Positions 22,707 to 33,318 of a DNA stretch of 64,000 nt are shown piece by piece. Every line of letters begins with the position of its first letter. The stretch's first letter is position 1. The translations under genes were made by a program, and so were the position numbers. Below the pieces are notes generated by a model, which did not search any database, was not told the DNA's origin, and was given only the letters and a program-made list of their open reading frames with translations. Source of the DNA: Haliclona indistincta (taxonomy: Eukaryota > Porifera > Demospongiae > Haplosclerida > Chalinidae); assembly GCA_964017065.1 (NCBI GenBank), contig OZ024789.1, positions 4,712,018 through 4,776,017 of the forward strand, written 5' to 3'.

Positions 22707-25700
22707 GTGAATTCGCCTGCCGTCTTCATCATGGCCTCGCAATGGCAGTGCCGTTTGTGTCTTTCAAATGTACCATCAAACCACCGTGTTTCATTAATGA
22801 GCAAGACTGGGAAGAAGCAAGACTGGATCCAAAGAATTGTCAATCTTCTTGGCGTGCAAGTGGCTTCAGACGATTCCCTGCCTCAGCACATCTGTGCAAA
22901 GTGTTGTAGGCGGGTAGAAAAGCTATAAAAGTGTGCAATAGACCTTGAAAGCTTCCAATTACAAGCTTCGCAGAGTTACAAGACTCTGCTAGACCAGAGG
23001 AGCCAATCAGAATCTCACAAGAGACCAAAGGAAACCAGTGGAGCAGCAGTTGATCTTACACCAGACACCTTAAGAGAAAGACCACCTGCAAAGAGAGGTG
23101 TAGGAATGCGCAAAAGACTAGACTTTGGACAAGAGTCTTTTGACTTATGTCGTAAGTTCTCTTCCTTGATGCATACCAAGTATAATACACACATTGACAC
23201 CATGCATTCATACATACCAAGCTATTACTACTATTATTTTTTACTATAGTCGTTAGATCTGACTCAGTCCCAGAAAGTTCTCCTTGTGAAGAAATATTAA
23301 CTGAAGATAATATAGCTCTTCATTGTGAGGAAATCTTACCAGAAGGTACTATTGTCAATGGAATGCCTCATGTTACATACAGTATATCCTTATTCTAATT
23401 AGCTACTGCGGTAGGCAGTGATGAGACTCAAGTATCCACAGGCTCCTCGGAGACACCTGATCAACAAGAATGTTCTGCAGTTCCAACTAAAGCAGTGACA
23501 GTGAGTAATAATATTGCTACAGAATATTTTTGTACTATTAATATTATTTGTACTAATCAATTGTTGTATCACTATTCTAATTTAACTGTACATTGTTTTT
23601 ATTTTTGCTAAAATATAATTATTCCATACAGATTACTATTTCTACACCAACTCGACCTGACTGGACCCGTAATTTGCCAGATGAGGAAGCCAAAATCGGA
23701 CGAGCTTTGGCTGGAGGAAACATCACTTCTTTTGCAAAGGCAGTGATGAGTCAGAATGGTATTCGGAAAGAAATCTTGGAGCTTGTTCTTCACGACTTAG
23801 AGAGTGAATGTGCGTCGCTATGCAAACGCAGTGCACCTTCACGTTTCCGTAAGATGGGGTTACAAGAGATGATCGATGATTTTCAATGGGAGCGACTGAT
23901 GTCTGATCTACGCACACATGCTCCACTTCTCTTGCGAATTCTAACGTCTATTGTCTCTACAAACGATCATCGCAATAAGAACAAGGCAGGAGCTGCACAC
24001 TATCCTGGCATCTGCATGGCCATGGCTGTGATTTTAAAAGAGAGGAACAGGGAGATGTGTGGTATACAATCACTTGTATCCCTCTTGCTGTTTTCCACTC
24101 ATGTAGAGAAAAAGGTATGTTCTATGTTTATAGCTGCTATATAGCTATTATGCTATTATTGCTACATATTATTTTTTTCTATTTTGTCTAGGTATACTCA
24201 CGCCTAAATCATCTTAATATCTGTATTAGTTATAGTGCTACGCTACCATTAATAGGCCAAGTGAGCAAGCTCCATAAGAATCCAATACAAAAATGGATTA
24301 AAGAAGGCACCACGTTCAAGTTTATTGGCGACAATGTTGACAAGAAACGGCGTGTACGTGATGTTCGTTCTGACAACCAAGGAGAGATGCTTCACATGTA
24401 TAGTGTACTGGCAGCTCGTAGCCGTCTACCCTCATCTGATCTGTCTCACTCCGGAGAGGTTGCAGATTTGTTGTCATTTACATCAAAATCGTTTTTACCT
24501 AGTTCAAATGATATTGAGGCAGTGAAGAGCAATCTTGTAACAATTGTATCTCGCTTTCTTACCTTCTACATCAGATGCCTCGCTCCTCTCTCAAAGGCAG
24601 TGCCTAAACACATAGTGCACAAATACTCGAAGGAGATGGGCAAAATGTCTGAAGTAGTTGTTCTGGATGTTTTAATGAAGAATGAGGCAAGTGGCCCAGA
24701 AATGATCGACATCATGCAGTCTCTGCAAGGATACCTTGGCAATGACTATTCTCTAGAAGAGAAAGTATTGTCAGGAGGAGATCAGCTCACTTGCGAACGA
24801 CAGGCATCTTCCCAGCGCCATATGATGGATGGCAAGACCAACGACGTATCACTGCAGCTACTAGAGCCTCAACTTGAAGACTGGCACACACTTGTAATCA
24901 CTCTTACGGTAAATATATACTTTGACATTTTTTACTATAATGTTTTATTATAATTATTATAATGATTATATAGGCTGCCTGGAAATGTCTCTACAATGAC
25001 AAGAAGCACTCTTCACGTGATCACGGCACCCTTGGTTATTTTAAGAGCCGACTCAATCGCACTACAGTTCCGTCAAAGCCAAAGAAAGAAGTCAATGCTA
25101 CTCTTGACTTTTTCCTTACCGTTGTTAAAGGTCATCTTGTTGCAGCTGCTTGCGACATTCTAGGAATCAGCAGTCCCGATTCTCCACTTCAGTTACCTTC
25201 AGGTATCATCAAAGGCACCTTGGAGCAACAGTCATCGTTTGTCACATCAATTTCTACTAAGGTAGTTGACAGAGTCTCATTGATTGGAGTAGACTGGACG
25301 AAAAAGCAAGATTATGAATCTGGAGATGGAGTCTACAACTACGCACGCGTCTTGTGCCATTTTGGAGGTATTGTCTTAGAGTTCTATGATGCATGGGCTG
25401 AGGGCGATGGTGACAGGATCTATCGTTGCTATAGATTACTCATGCCTCACTTTATTTGTTATGGGCACACCAAGTATGCTTTGCAGGCACTCCGCTTTCA
25501 ATTCCAAGTGGCAGCATATCTGTCTCCACATTTGGCTCATCACATTGTGTGGGACAGGTTTATAAACACCAGGGGTGGAATAGGCTGTAACATTCCCTGC
25601 GATCTTCACAATGAGCATGTCAATAAATTGATAAAAGAAATTGTAGGCAACATGGGATCCAACCTTACGGAAGAAGCCTTGCAGCGTGCAGCACGTTCTG

Positions 25701-26017
25701 TTACCGCTTTACAAAATATATGCAAATCTTTTGACAAGCAGTCAGGTGTCCCTACTGGGTCAAGCTATCACTTTACTCGGTATGATGCACAAGATGTTGC
25801 TAAAGTAGCCTCAGTCGTAAGAGACAGAAAGCTGCTCTATCCAATCGCTGGAAGAAAGCACTCCTCGTGTCCTAATTTCTCCTTAGATCCTCTCAATGCT
25901 TGGGACAGAGAGAAAACACATGAGTGGATTGAAAAGAAGCAAACTCTTTTTGCAAACTACCAAGGTGCTGGGCTAACAGAAAGTGATGAGGAGGAATGCG
26001 ATAGTGATGAGGATTAG
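22707..26017 (+). pseudogene. ZAD-like zinc finger + DUF6589-like putative transposase, one nonsense codon
   Basis: Six exons with GT-AG introns, all in phase: 22707-23151, 23250-23345, 23403-23500, 23632-24114, 24192-24908, 24974-26017 (about 960 codons). The N-terminus CRLCLSN...HICAKCCRRVEKL is a C2-C2 ZAD-like zinc finger. The middle and C-terminal parts carry conserved blocks GDNVDKKRRVRDV, GDQLTCERQ, FLTVVKGHLVAAA and CDLHNEHVNKLI, as in DUF6589 proteins of invertebrates and fungi; the D, D and E of these blocks are candidates for a catalytic triad (inference). The acidic tail ends SDEEECDSDED. The single visible defect is an in-frame TAA at 22926-22928 right after the zinc finger. Convergent with RecQ, 113 bp apart. 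Role inferred: cuts and joins the element's ends. Confidence 0.75.
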
Positions 26018-26130
26018 TTTCATTTTATAATTAGTTTTTTGTTTACTGTATACAGCATACTTTATTATTGTTACTATTCAATTTTTGTTTACTATACATT
26101 AATTGCTTTTTGTCCATAACAAAAATTACA

Positions 26131-27542
26131 TCACTGAGTATCCAGAGTTTGACATGCATCACTACAAATATCACAACACAAACTTGCACCCCCAGTAAAC
26201 ATAGATGATTGTCCAAAGTAGCCCAGTAACCATTTGCGGCGACAGGTTGTTTTAAGTTCTAGGTAGCTTCTTACAGCAGCCATCTCATGATCATGAGGTG
26301 TAGTGGGATCTTTTTTTCGTGGGCAGTCACGAGGTTTCCAAAAAATTATTGACTTGGCTTGTCCACCACTGCGACCTCCTCTTCCACTACTTTGACAGTA
26401 GTCATCAATGCTTGCTGGGGCACCGTAATGCAATATGGTATCTGCATCTGCTAAGTGAATGCCCATGCCCAATGCTACAGTAGCAAATACTATCCGTACA
26501 GTTCCTTTGGGCTTGGTCAAGCTAGCTAGCACAATCTTCTTGTTTTCCTCATTGGTCCGAGAGTGAAACATGGCAATAACACGATTTTCAGGGATCTTTT
26601 CACTACCCATGGGATAGTAGGCTCTGTCACCCAGTTCAAATAAGAAATGTGCATATAAGTCAGAACAAAAATTCAGAGATTGGCAATAGACAATCACACG
26701 TGGAGAACTGATCTTGTTTTTCTTCAAACTATTCACAAATGGCTCCATGTCAGACTTTATGTCAGTGCGGCCTTTTACTTCATGGTATATATTGGGCCTG
26801 TCTACTGAAGTGAACACTAGCTCACACCCTTCCATATTGAGACTCACGATTAGTTGCTCCCTGACGCTCTTGGTTGCTGTAGCCGTACAAGCAAGCAGTG
26901 GAGTACATGGTGGCATAAGTGCCCTGATTTCATGAAGGCGGCCGTATGCTGGTCTAAAGTCTTTACTCCTAAATAAAATTATACAGTGTAGTAGATTCTA
27001 TGAATTGATAGTCCATGCATTACCATAAAAAATAATCATGATAAATATACGTACCACATTGACACGCAGTGTGCTTCATCAACAATTACAGCCACTATTC
27101 TCTTAGAAATCACAGGAGTTTCCAAGACATCTCTCCATCTAGATATTACTAGAGATTCTGGAGCACTATACAATAAGCTACACTCTGCAAGGTCTTCTTC
27201 ACTGGCTATAAGTGATTTCTCAACGCCACTTCCAGTACTCAGTACTGCTGCTCGAATACCTCGCCTTCTCAAACTGATAACTTGGTCAACCATGAGAGCG
27301 ATAAGGGGCGAGATCACTAAAACGACGCTGCTGCATGTAGTACTCACTCGACCAAGCTTGTGATCCATCACAAACGGGAGCATCTCGTAGCAGAATGACT
27401 TCCCAAATCCAGTTGGCAGCCATACGAATACGTCTTTCCCGTTGTAAACTGCACGTATGACATCAAGTTGTTCTGGTTTGGGAGTAATTCCCGGACAGAC
27501 GCGCTGAAGTGCGTGGGAGATGGCGCTTTCAAAAGCTTCCAT
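26131..27542 (-). CDS. RecQ-like SF2 DNA helicase of the transposon, two exons
   Basis: Exon 1 27542-27055 and exon 2 26968-26131 join in phase across an 86-bp intron (...CVSMW + SKDFRP), giving 441 aa. Helicase motifs in order: motif I LPTGFGKSFCYEMLP, motif II VDEAHCVSMWS, motif III ACTATATK, motif V FATVALGMGIHLAD, motif VI QSSGRGGRSG. A Cys cluster CCDICSDAC near the end resembles the RecQ zinc-binding region. No HRDC domain; much shorter than cellular RecQ. A 3'-5' helicase could assist transposition or repair of donor sites (inference). Starts about 125 bp inside the right TIR. Intact as far as I can read, although its partner gene has a stop. Confidence 0.85.
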
Positions 27543-28082
27543 TCATAAGCTACAGCTGTTCTGATGACGTCAACATAACACGGCAGTTTACTAATAATAA
27601 CACGGTTTCCTGACATTCCAGGAAAATTTGACGCATGCGCGTGCAGTATGAACCAGGCTCGAGGCTAAGAGTAAGCCACCAATATTCGGCCACCATCTAT
27701 TATCGGCCACTCGTTCGTACACTTGCATTTACGCTACACAGATCAAACTTGACCTACATAATAATAGACACACACTTCCTCTGCCTGCATTGCAAATATG
27801 CAGCTCGTAACTGCTTCTTTGTCTACTGTGGAGACGAAGAAAGTGGGTAGCCGAAAACATCGATGTTCGGCAAAAGCAATCTGTTATCGGCCACCAGTCC
27901 TAGTGACTGATAGACGAAAGGGCGGGATTGCAAGTCAGTACTGCAAACACCTTTATCCATCAGCATTACAACGAGCTACAATTGAAAAGCTCTCGTCTTG
28001 CCGTCCGGGTAATTTTCTTTTCCAAAGACCCCGGGGTCGAGCAATCCATGTTCGGCAACTCATGATATTGTTTCAGTGCAAT

Positions 28083-28692
28083 TTATGCTCAAAGAAAACA
28101 CGATTGCGATACAGAAACACGTCGGCTGAGTAGAGCCATCTCATGTCCATGACAATCACCAAAATTCAGTAACCTTGCGTTCGTCTCTTGATCGCACAAG
28201 CTGCAAACAGCCAAAATAGTGGGCGTGGCTTCCAAGGAGCAACCCAGTGCTTGTAAAACAAAAAGTAAACCGAGCATTCCAGAAGTCAAATTTGATTCTA
28301 AGCCTCTTTGTCTGCACTCGCAAAGTAGTTTAGCGCTGATCAATGACTGCACTCGTGATGGATATGGACAGTGCTTGCTGATTTGAGGACTTCTCTATAA
28401 AATTACTATCCATTACTAATGCAGTCACTGATCAGCGCTAAACTACTTTGCGAGTGCAGACAAAGAGGCTTAGAATCAAATTTGACTTCTGGAATGCTCG
28501 GTTTACTTTTTGTTTTACAAACACTGGGTTGCTCCTTGGAAGCCACGCCCACTATTTTGGCTGTTTGCAGCTTGTGCGATCAAGAGACGATCGCAGGGTT
28601 ACTGAATTTTGGTGATTGTGATGGACATGAGATGGCTCTACTCAGCCGACGTGTTTCTGTATCGCAATCGTGTTTTCTTTGAGCATAAAATT
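28083..28692. repeat. Large palindrome, about 265-300-bp arms
   Basis: The left arm starting near 28083 (TTTATGCTCAAAGAAAACACG) and right arm ending near 28692 are near-perfect reverse complements with a 66-bp spacer centred near 28386. Mirror-image reading frames (28089-28352 minus, 28419-28682 plus) differ at only a few residues because the arms are near-identical. Confidence 0.85.
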
Positions 28693-29067
28693 GGGGGACT
28701 ATATATGCATGCAGTAGATCCACGGAAGGATCAAAACAGTATCACGAAAGCATGCAATGTAAGTTGCTGTAGAAACAAGTTAAAGTATACTGCAACAAGA
28801 CTACTGCACTCATTGCTGTGAGAATACTGCTACAAACATATACAATAAATTTAAATTTGTCTGACAAAATAATTATTGATATAGAGCTAATGGTATCCTG
28901 CTTTTACTAACATCATAAATATCCACAAACACAACTATCCACCATTCCACAAACACAGCAACTGTAGATGCATGTATACAGGATTTCCCCGGCTATACTG
29001 CAATCAGATACACAGTAAACTGCAGCTATTATACCTTTCTGTAAGCAATCACAATGCAGCATAATAG
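28693..29067 (-). mobile_element. Right part of a HINE, inverted
   Basis: Read on the minus strand it gives TAACTATTATGCTGCATTG..., GTTGCTGTGTTTGTGGAATGG, GTAGCAGTATTCTCACAGC, then CTACTGCATGCATATATA, i.e. the usual HINE right half. It resumes in forward orientation at 29484 (TGTGCTGTCATAATTATGC), showing the inversion. Confidence 0.75.
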
Positions 29068-30192
29068 TTAGAGTAAGCCACCAATATTCGGCCACCATCT
29101 ATTATCGGCCACTCGTTCGTACACTTGCAAATACGCTACACAGATCAAACTTGACCTACATATAGACACACACTTCCTCTGCCTGCATTGCAAATATGCA
29201 GCTCGTAACTGCTTCTTTGTCTACTGTGGAGACGAAGAAAGTGGGTAGCCGAAAACATCAATGTTCGGCAAAAGCAATCTATTATCGGCCACCAGTCCTA
29301 GTGACTGATAGACGAAAGGGCGGGATTGCAAGTCAGTACTGCAAACACCTTTATCCATCAGCATTACAACGAGCTACAATTGAAAAGCTCTCGTCTTGCC
29401 GTCCGGGTAATTTTCTTTTCCAAAGACCCCGGGGTCGAGCAATCTATGTTCGGCAACTCATGATATTGTTTCAGTGCAATTAATGTGCTGTCATAATTAT
29501 GCATCTGCTAATTGAATGCCATACATGCTACATGTACTGCACCGAGGCATCTGCACCTTTGGTGCTTCATTACATTTGCATTGGCAATTCAGTTTATTTT
29601 CATGCGCAAAATAATGATCGCTCATTATGCCTCGGTGGGCGGAGCCACGAGGCATACAGTAGTTCGTCGGTTTGTCCTTCATTCATTATGCCTCGGTGGG
29701 CGGAGCCACGAGGCATACTGTAATCGCGTTGTCTGTCATTATGCCTCGGTGGGCGGAGCCACGAGGCATACAGTAGTCGTGTTGTGTGTGTGTGTGTGTC
29801 TGTCCGTTGCCGGCATAGCGCATCGGACGCTAAAAACTAAGCGCTGATATCAGCAACACAGGTAGAAATCGCTATTTGCTCGGAACTGTATTGATAAATT
29901 GTTGGTTCTAAAGCTCCGTTACCTCGATGGCTGTTCCCGGCTATCTGGACTCCTCTAAAGACAAAACAGTTTACAGCTGACTGCCTTACAGCTAGTGAGT
30001 TCGTTTGTACTACAAAACAGCTTGGTAGGTCCAGCGAAATTCTCTCGAAGGCGTACAGCTCGAGCTTGAGCTACAGTACAGTATATAATCGTATCACGTA
30101 TAAAGACACGCCCATCAAACACGCCCACGCGTCACATGGCTCAATAAAATTAATTATTATGCTGGTTCTCATCTATGATTCAACTTCGTATT

Positions 30193-30250
30193 ATGCCGGC
30201 TCGTGTAAAAGCCAGACGTTCTGGACTTCTTGTCCAGCTTGTTCTTCTAG
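30193..30250 (+). pseudogene. Captured first codons of the Helentron protein
   Basis: The frame from the ATG at 30193 reads MPARVKARRSGLLVQLVLLV, matching MAPRVKPRRGKLHVVIIQAA at the start of the Helentron protein (49742). It is cut after about 20 codons by the GTTCTGTCCGCAGGCAG junction of the next HINE body. This supports 49742 as the true start and links HINE and Helentron by descent. Confidence 0.6.
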
Positions 30251-31399
30251 TTCATTCTGTCCGCAGGCAGAACTCCGCGTCGGCGGAAAACTAAGCGCTG
30301 ATACTTGCAATACATGTTCAACTCAGTGTTGCCTCGGAATTGAATTGATAGACTTTTGGTTCCAAAGCTTCGTTACCTTGAATGGCATTGCTGGACTCGC
30401 TCAGCATTGTGGGACTTCGCTGAAGATAAAGCTGTCTACTATAGTCTTCTTCACAGCTTGTAAGACAATTCTTTACTCAAGGTAGCACAGTGAGTGCTGA
30501 GAAATCAATCGTGCTATCGCTAAGCAGCGCCTGCTCCAGCAAGCTAGCAACCAGCGCTCACGTGCTGTGTTGATTGTAGGCACGCCCAACTGAATTCCAT
30601 GTGGTTAGCACTTCTAGGCTTCTGATTGCATAGTTGCAACCCACTAGCTTATTCTGCAAACAGTGCTGTATTGAAGCTTGTTGCAGCGCTCTTCAGCTTT
30701 AATTTCATCATACAGGAATTGCATTGCATAACTATTATACTGCATTGTGATTGCTGTACAGCAAGGTATAATAGCTGCAGTTTGTTGCTGTGTATGTTTG
30801 CTGCACAGAAATCATGTACATGTATACATGCAGCTGTTCAGTTGCTGTATTTGTAGAATGGTGGATAGTTTACTGTAATGGTAGATATATTTATTTATGT
30901 TTCTATAACTTTTAGTTTTATGACTGCACCGAAGTATCAGCACCGCTTTGGTGCTTTTTACTGTATGCTATAGCTTGGAGAATAGGTGGAGTTTACTGTA
31001 GCTAGTCCTGCTGTGTACTATGGAATTCCACCGAGGCATCAGCACCTTTGGTGCCTAGTTCTGTCTGTCAGTCTGTCTGTTACACCATTTTTGCGGCGCA
31101 CGCTGAACGGTGAGCTCTGAAACTTGCAATGCAGGTATAACTCGACATTATCTCGGTTGTGTATTAGCGAAAGTTCGATGCAAAGCTTTGTTCTAGAGTT
31201 ATGGCACGGTTTGCTCACCTATAGATGGCTTTGCTGACGATCAGGACTTCTCAGAAAACAAAACTACTCACAGCAGACTGCCTAGTAGCTTGAAGGTTAA
31301 ATTTATACTACATGATGGCAGCGCAGGTCCGTAGAAACTGCGCGAGGAAGCTACTTGTAACCAGAACCCGGCAGGTTACTGCCATTCAATGCATAGGCA

Positions 31400-31860
31400 C
31401 GCCCAGTTAATTAAAATAATATTAATAATTAATGACGTACTTCCGCTTTACCTAGGTATGAACGTACGTCATATCTATTTAACGCGCATTACTTGGTACA
31501 GCGAGCGCGCCTGGTGTTGCTCAGCTCGAATACGGTCATCTCAGCCTTCATTGCGCTCCTCACGGGCGAGTTCTTCACTTGTTGTAAACGAATCCGCCGG
31601 GGAGATAGCATGATCAGCTTTCTCTTGGAGCTGGCCTGACTAAGACGTCGAGGGCGACTCGAAGGGTTCGCGCCATCCTCTCTTGCCGCACTTAGATCTA
31701 TTATGTATCACGTGCACAGAACGTACGTCACGCATATTTAATGAAGCACAAAAACTTCCAAATATGGAAGTTCTGAGCACACATCTGTGAATCTAATTAT
31801 ACACTGTTGGCACTAACGCGCGGTTTACAGTTGCACGCTCCTTCTGTTCATGTGCTCCTG
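31400..31860. other. Unrecognised insertion in HINE cluster 3
   Basis: It replaces the expected right half of a HINE. GC-richer than its neighbours, with ACGTACGTCA-like motifs at about 31461 and 31719. No domain, TIR or RNA gene recognised. Confidence 0.35.
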
Positions 31861-32260
31861 CCAGCACGAATGGTGCATTTTTATGCCTCGGTGGGCGGAG
31901 CCACGAGGCATACTGTAATCGCGTTGTCTTTCGTTCTGTCTGTCTGTCTGTCTGCCCACCACAGTTGACTGCCTAGAAGCTGATAGGTTCGAATTTTACT
32001 ACAGGATAGCAGCGCAGGTCCAGAGAAATCGTGTAAGCAAGCTATGGAAGCTATCTCGCTCGTGGTATGCTGAACACTGTAGATGTTCCGCGCATTCGAG
32101 GAATTTGCGCATTCTATAGAATGCGTTGCGCATTCTAGGAATTCCTAGAATGCCCGCCATTCTATAGAATGGCGCGCATTCTATAGAATGTGCAACGCAT
32201 TCTATAGAATGCGTAGTCCACAGAATGCGCAGGAATTTGCGCATTCTGTGGAGAGCAGTG

Positions 32261-33318
32261 TACGTATGGTGCCGGCGAGTCTCTAAACACTGAGGCGGGT
32301 GAGCTGAGCCAGCTGCGAGTGTATACTGTCTAGCTATACATGTATTCTTCGTCAGTATTTTTTCACCATAGTGTCAGTACACGTTCTCAGTCAAATATAA
32401 CTCAACCCAATTATTGATAAATAAATTATTATTGATAATGATAGATTAATAGTAAGAAGTGATCTATAAATGCCTATAGCACAATGCCTGTCATTGAAAT
32501 GCTATTTCAATTTCTTCATTGCTCCTTTCAGGGTTTTTTCTTTTCATTGCTCGCATCACAGACTGTGTAAACCAAAAAAAAATAATTATAATACAATATC
32601 AATAATAGCTATACTGCAGTCCTACCAATTTAAAGAGAACATCATTGCTGAGACGAAATGACTTCTCCTCGTTCTTTATCAAAATTCTGGCCACCTCCTC
32701 GTCCAGTTTGTATGTAAGATCACACAACTACAGATGTAAAAGAAATGACAACTGCATACAATCACATGCGGCACTCCTCTTCACTGGAGTAATGATCCAG
32801 GGACTTCCCCAAACTATTGAACTGCAACAGTTTCATCTCCTTTAGCTTGCTTCCTGTACACTGGTTCATCAAAACTAGATCCCGCTCTTCATTCTTTACT
32901 TCCCCACTAACTATCTTGCAGAGGTATTCCTATCACAGTATGGTAAATTACTCAATAAAGGATTTTCACAGCCAACCTTGTCAACATCAATGGCATGTGC
33001 CACTTCACTATAGCTAGGCCACACAATTTCATCTTCCAAGTCCTCTTCTATAGTTCTTTGGTTGAGCACATGTTAGTAAATAAAAACTTGTGTGATGCAT
33101 AGTTAGCTACATACATTCTTCCACACTTGGGTAGCTTTTTCCTCCTGATCACATTGTATTTTGATCTATATAGGTACATGTACTTTACAACCACACGTGC
33201 TAGCTAAGTACACTATGAATATTAATTATCCAGCCCAAGGGGGGTTTCCAAAAACCTTTGAAACCATTCTGTGTACGCGCCTGTATTTGGTATACTATTA
33301 TTAAGTATAGTTTGAAAC
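32261..33318. other. Non-coding left part of the Ginger-like element
   Basis: AT-rich sequence between the left TIR and the end of the protease part. Contains short frames only; probably 3' UTR or non-coding. Confidence 0.4.

Larger units (their letters stand above)
22560..27667. mobile_element. Near-autonomous TAGCCTCG-end transposon (AcademH-like), 9-bp TSD
   Basis: 5.1 kb with ends TAGCCTCG...CGAGGCTA. The inner TIR part AGCCTGGTTCATACTGCACG is present on both sides, and the left TIR carries an extra 20-bp insertion. Perfect 9-bp duplication AGAGTAAGC at 22551-22559 and 27668-27676. It carries two convergent multi-exon genes: a zinc-finger/DUF6589-like putative transposase (plus) and a RecQ-like helicase (minus). 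A transposase plus SF2 helicase recalls the AcademH group as I remember it; that assignment needs a search. Boundaries and genes are seen. Confidence 0.8.
27668..29483. mobile_element. Long foldback element, rearranged by an internal inversion
   Basis: A 415-bp segment starting GAGTAAGCCACCAATATTCGG occurs at about 27669-28085 and again, in the same orientation, at 29069-29483. Between them lie a 600-bp palindrome (28083-28692) and 375 bp of HINE sequence in reverse (28693-29067). If the block 28693-29483 is turned round, the parts become one element with about 700-bp inverted arms inside a HINE, flanked by TA (…GATTGCATA | … | TAACTATTATGC…). The 22560-27667 transposon later landed at its left edge. 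The frames on both arms mirror each other and are not genes. Confidence 0.65.
29484..32093 (+). mobile_element. HINE cluster 3
   Basis: 3' end at about 29540-29567, then three 5' ends in quick succession (about 29626, 29686, 29739). A GT run follows the third, then the GCCGGCATAGC body, a Helentron-derived piece (30193-30250) and a third body type (GTTCTGTCCGCAGGCAGAAC, TACATGTTCAACTC). 3' ends at about 30927-30957 (decayed) and 31026-31055. A further unit 31056-31400 loses homology into about 450 bp of sequence I do not recognise. A new 5' end lies at about 31884, whose body is cut at 32093 by the Ginger-like element. Confidence 0.7.

Noticed and set aside
28089..28682. Two near-identical 87-codon frames in opposite orientation
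   Set aside because: Arms of a palindrome; no domain, start context or splice signals supporting a gene.
31975..32000. GGTTCGAATTT in HINE bodies resembling a tRNA B box, hinting at a SINE
   Set aside because: No A box at proper spacing, the motif varies between copies, and the ends are Helentron-type.
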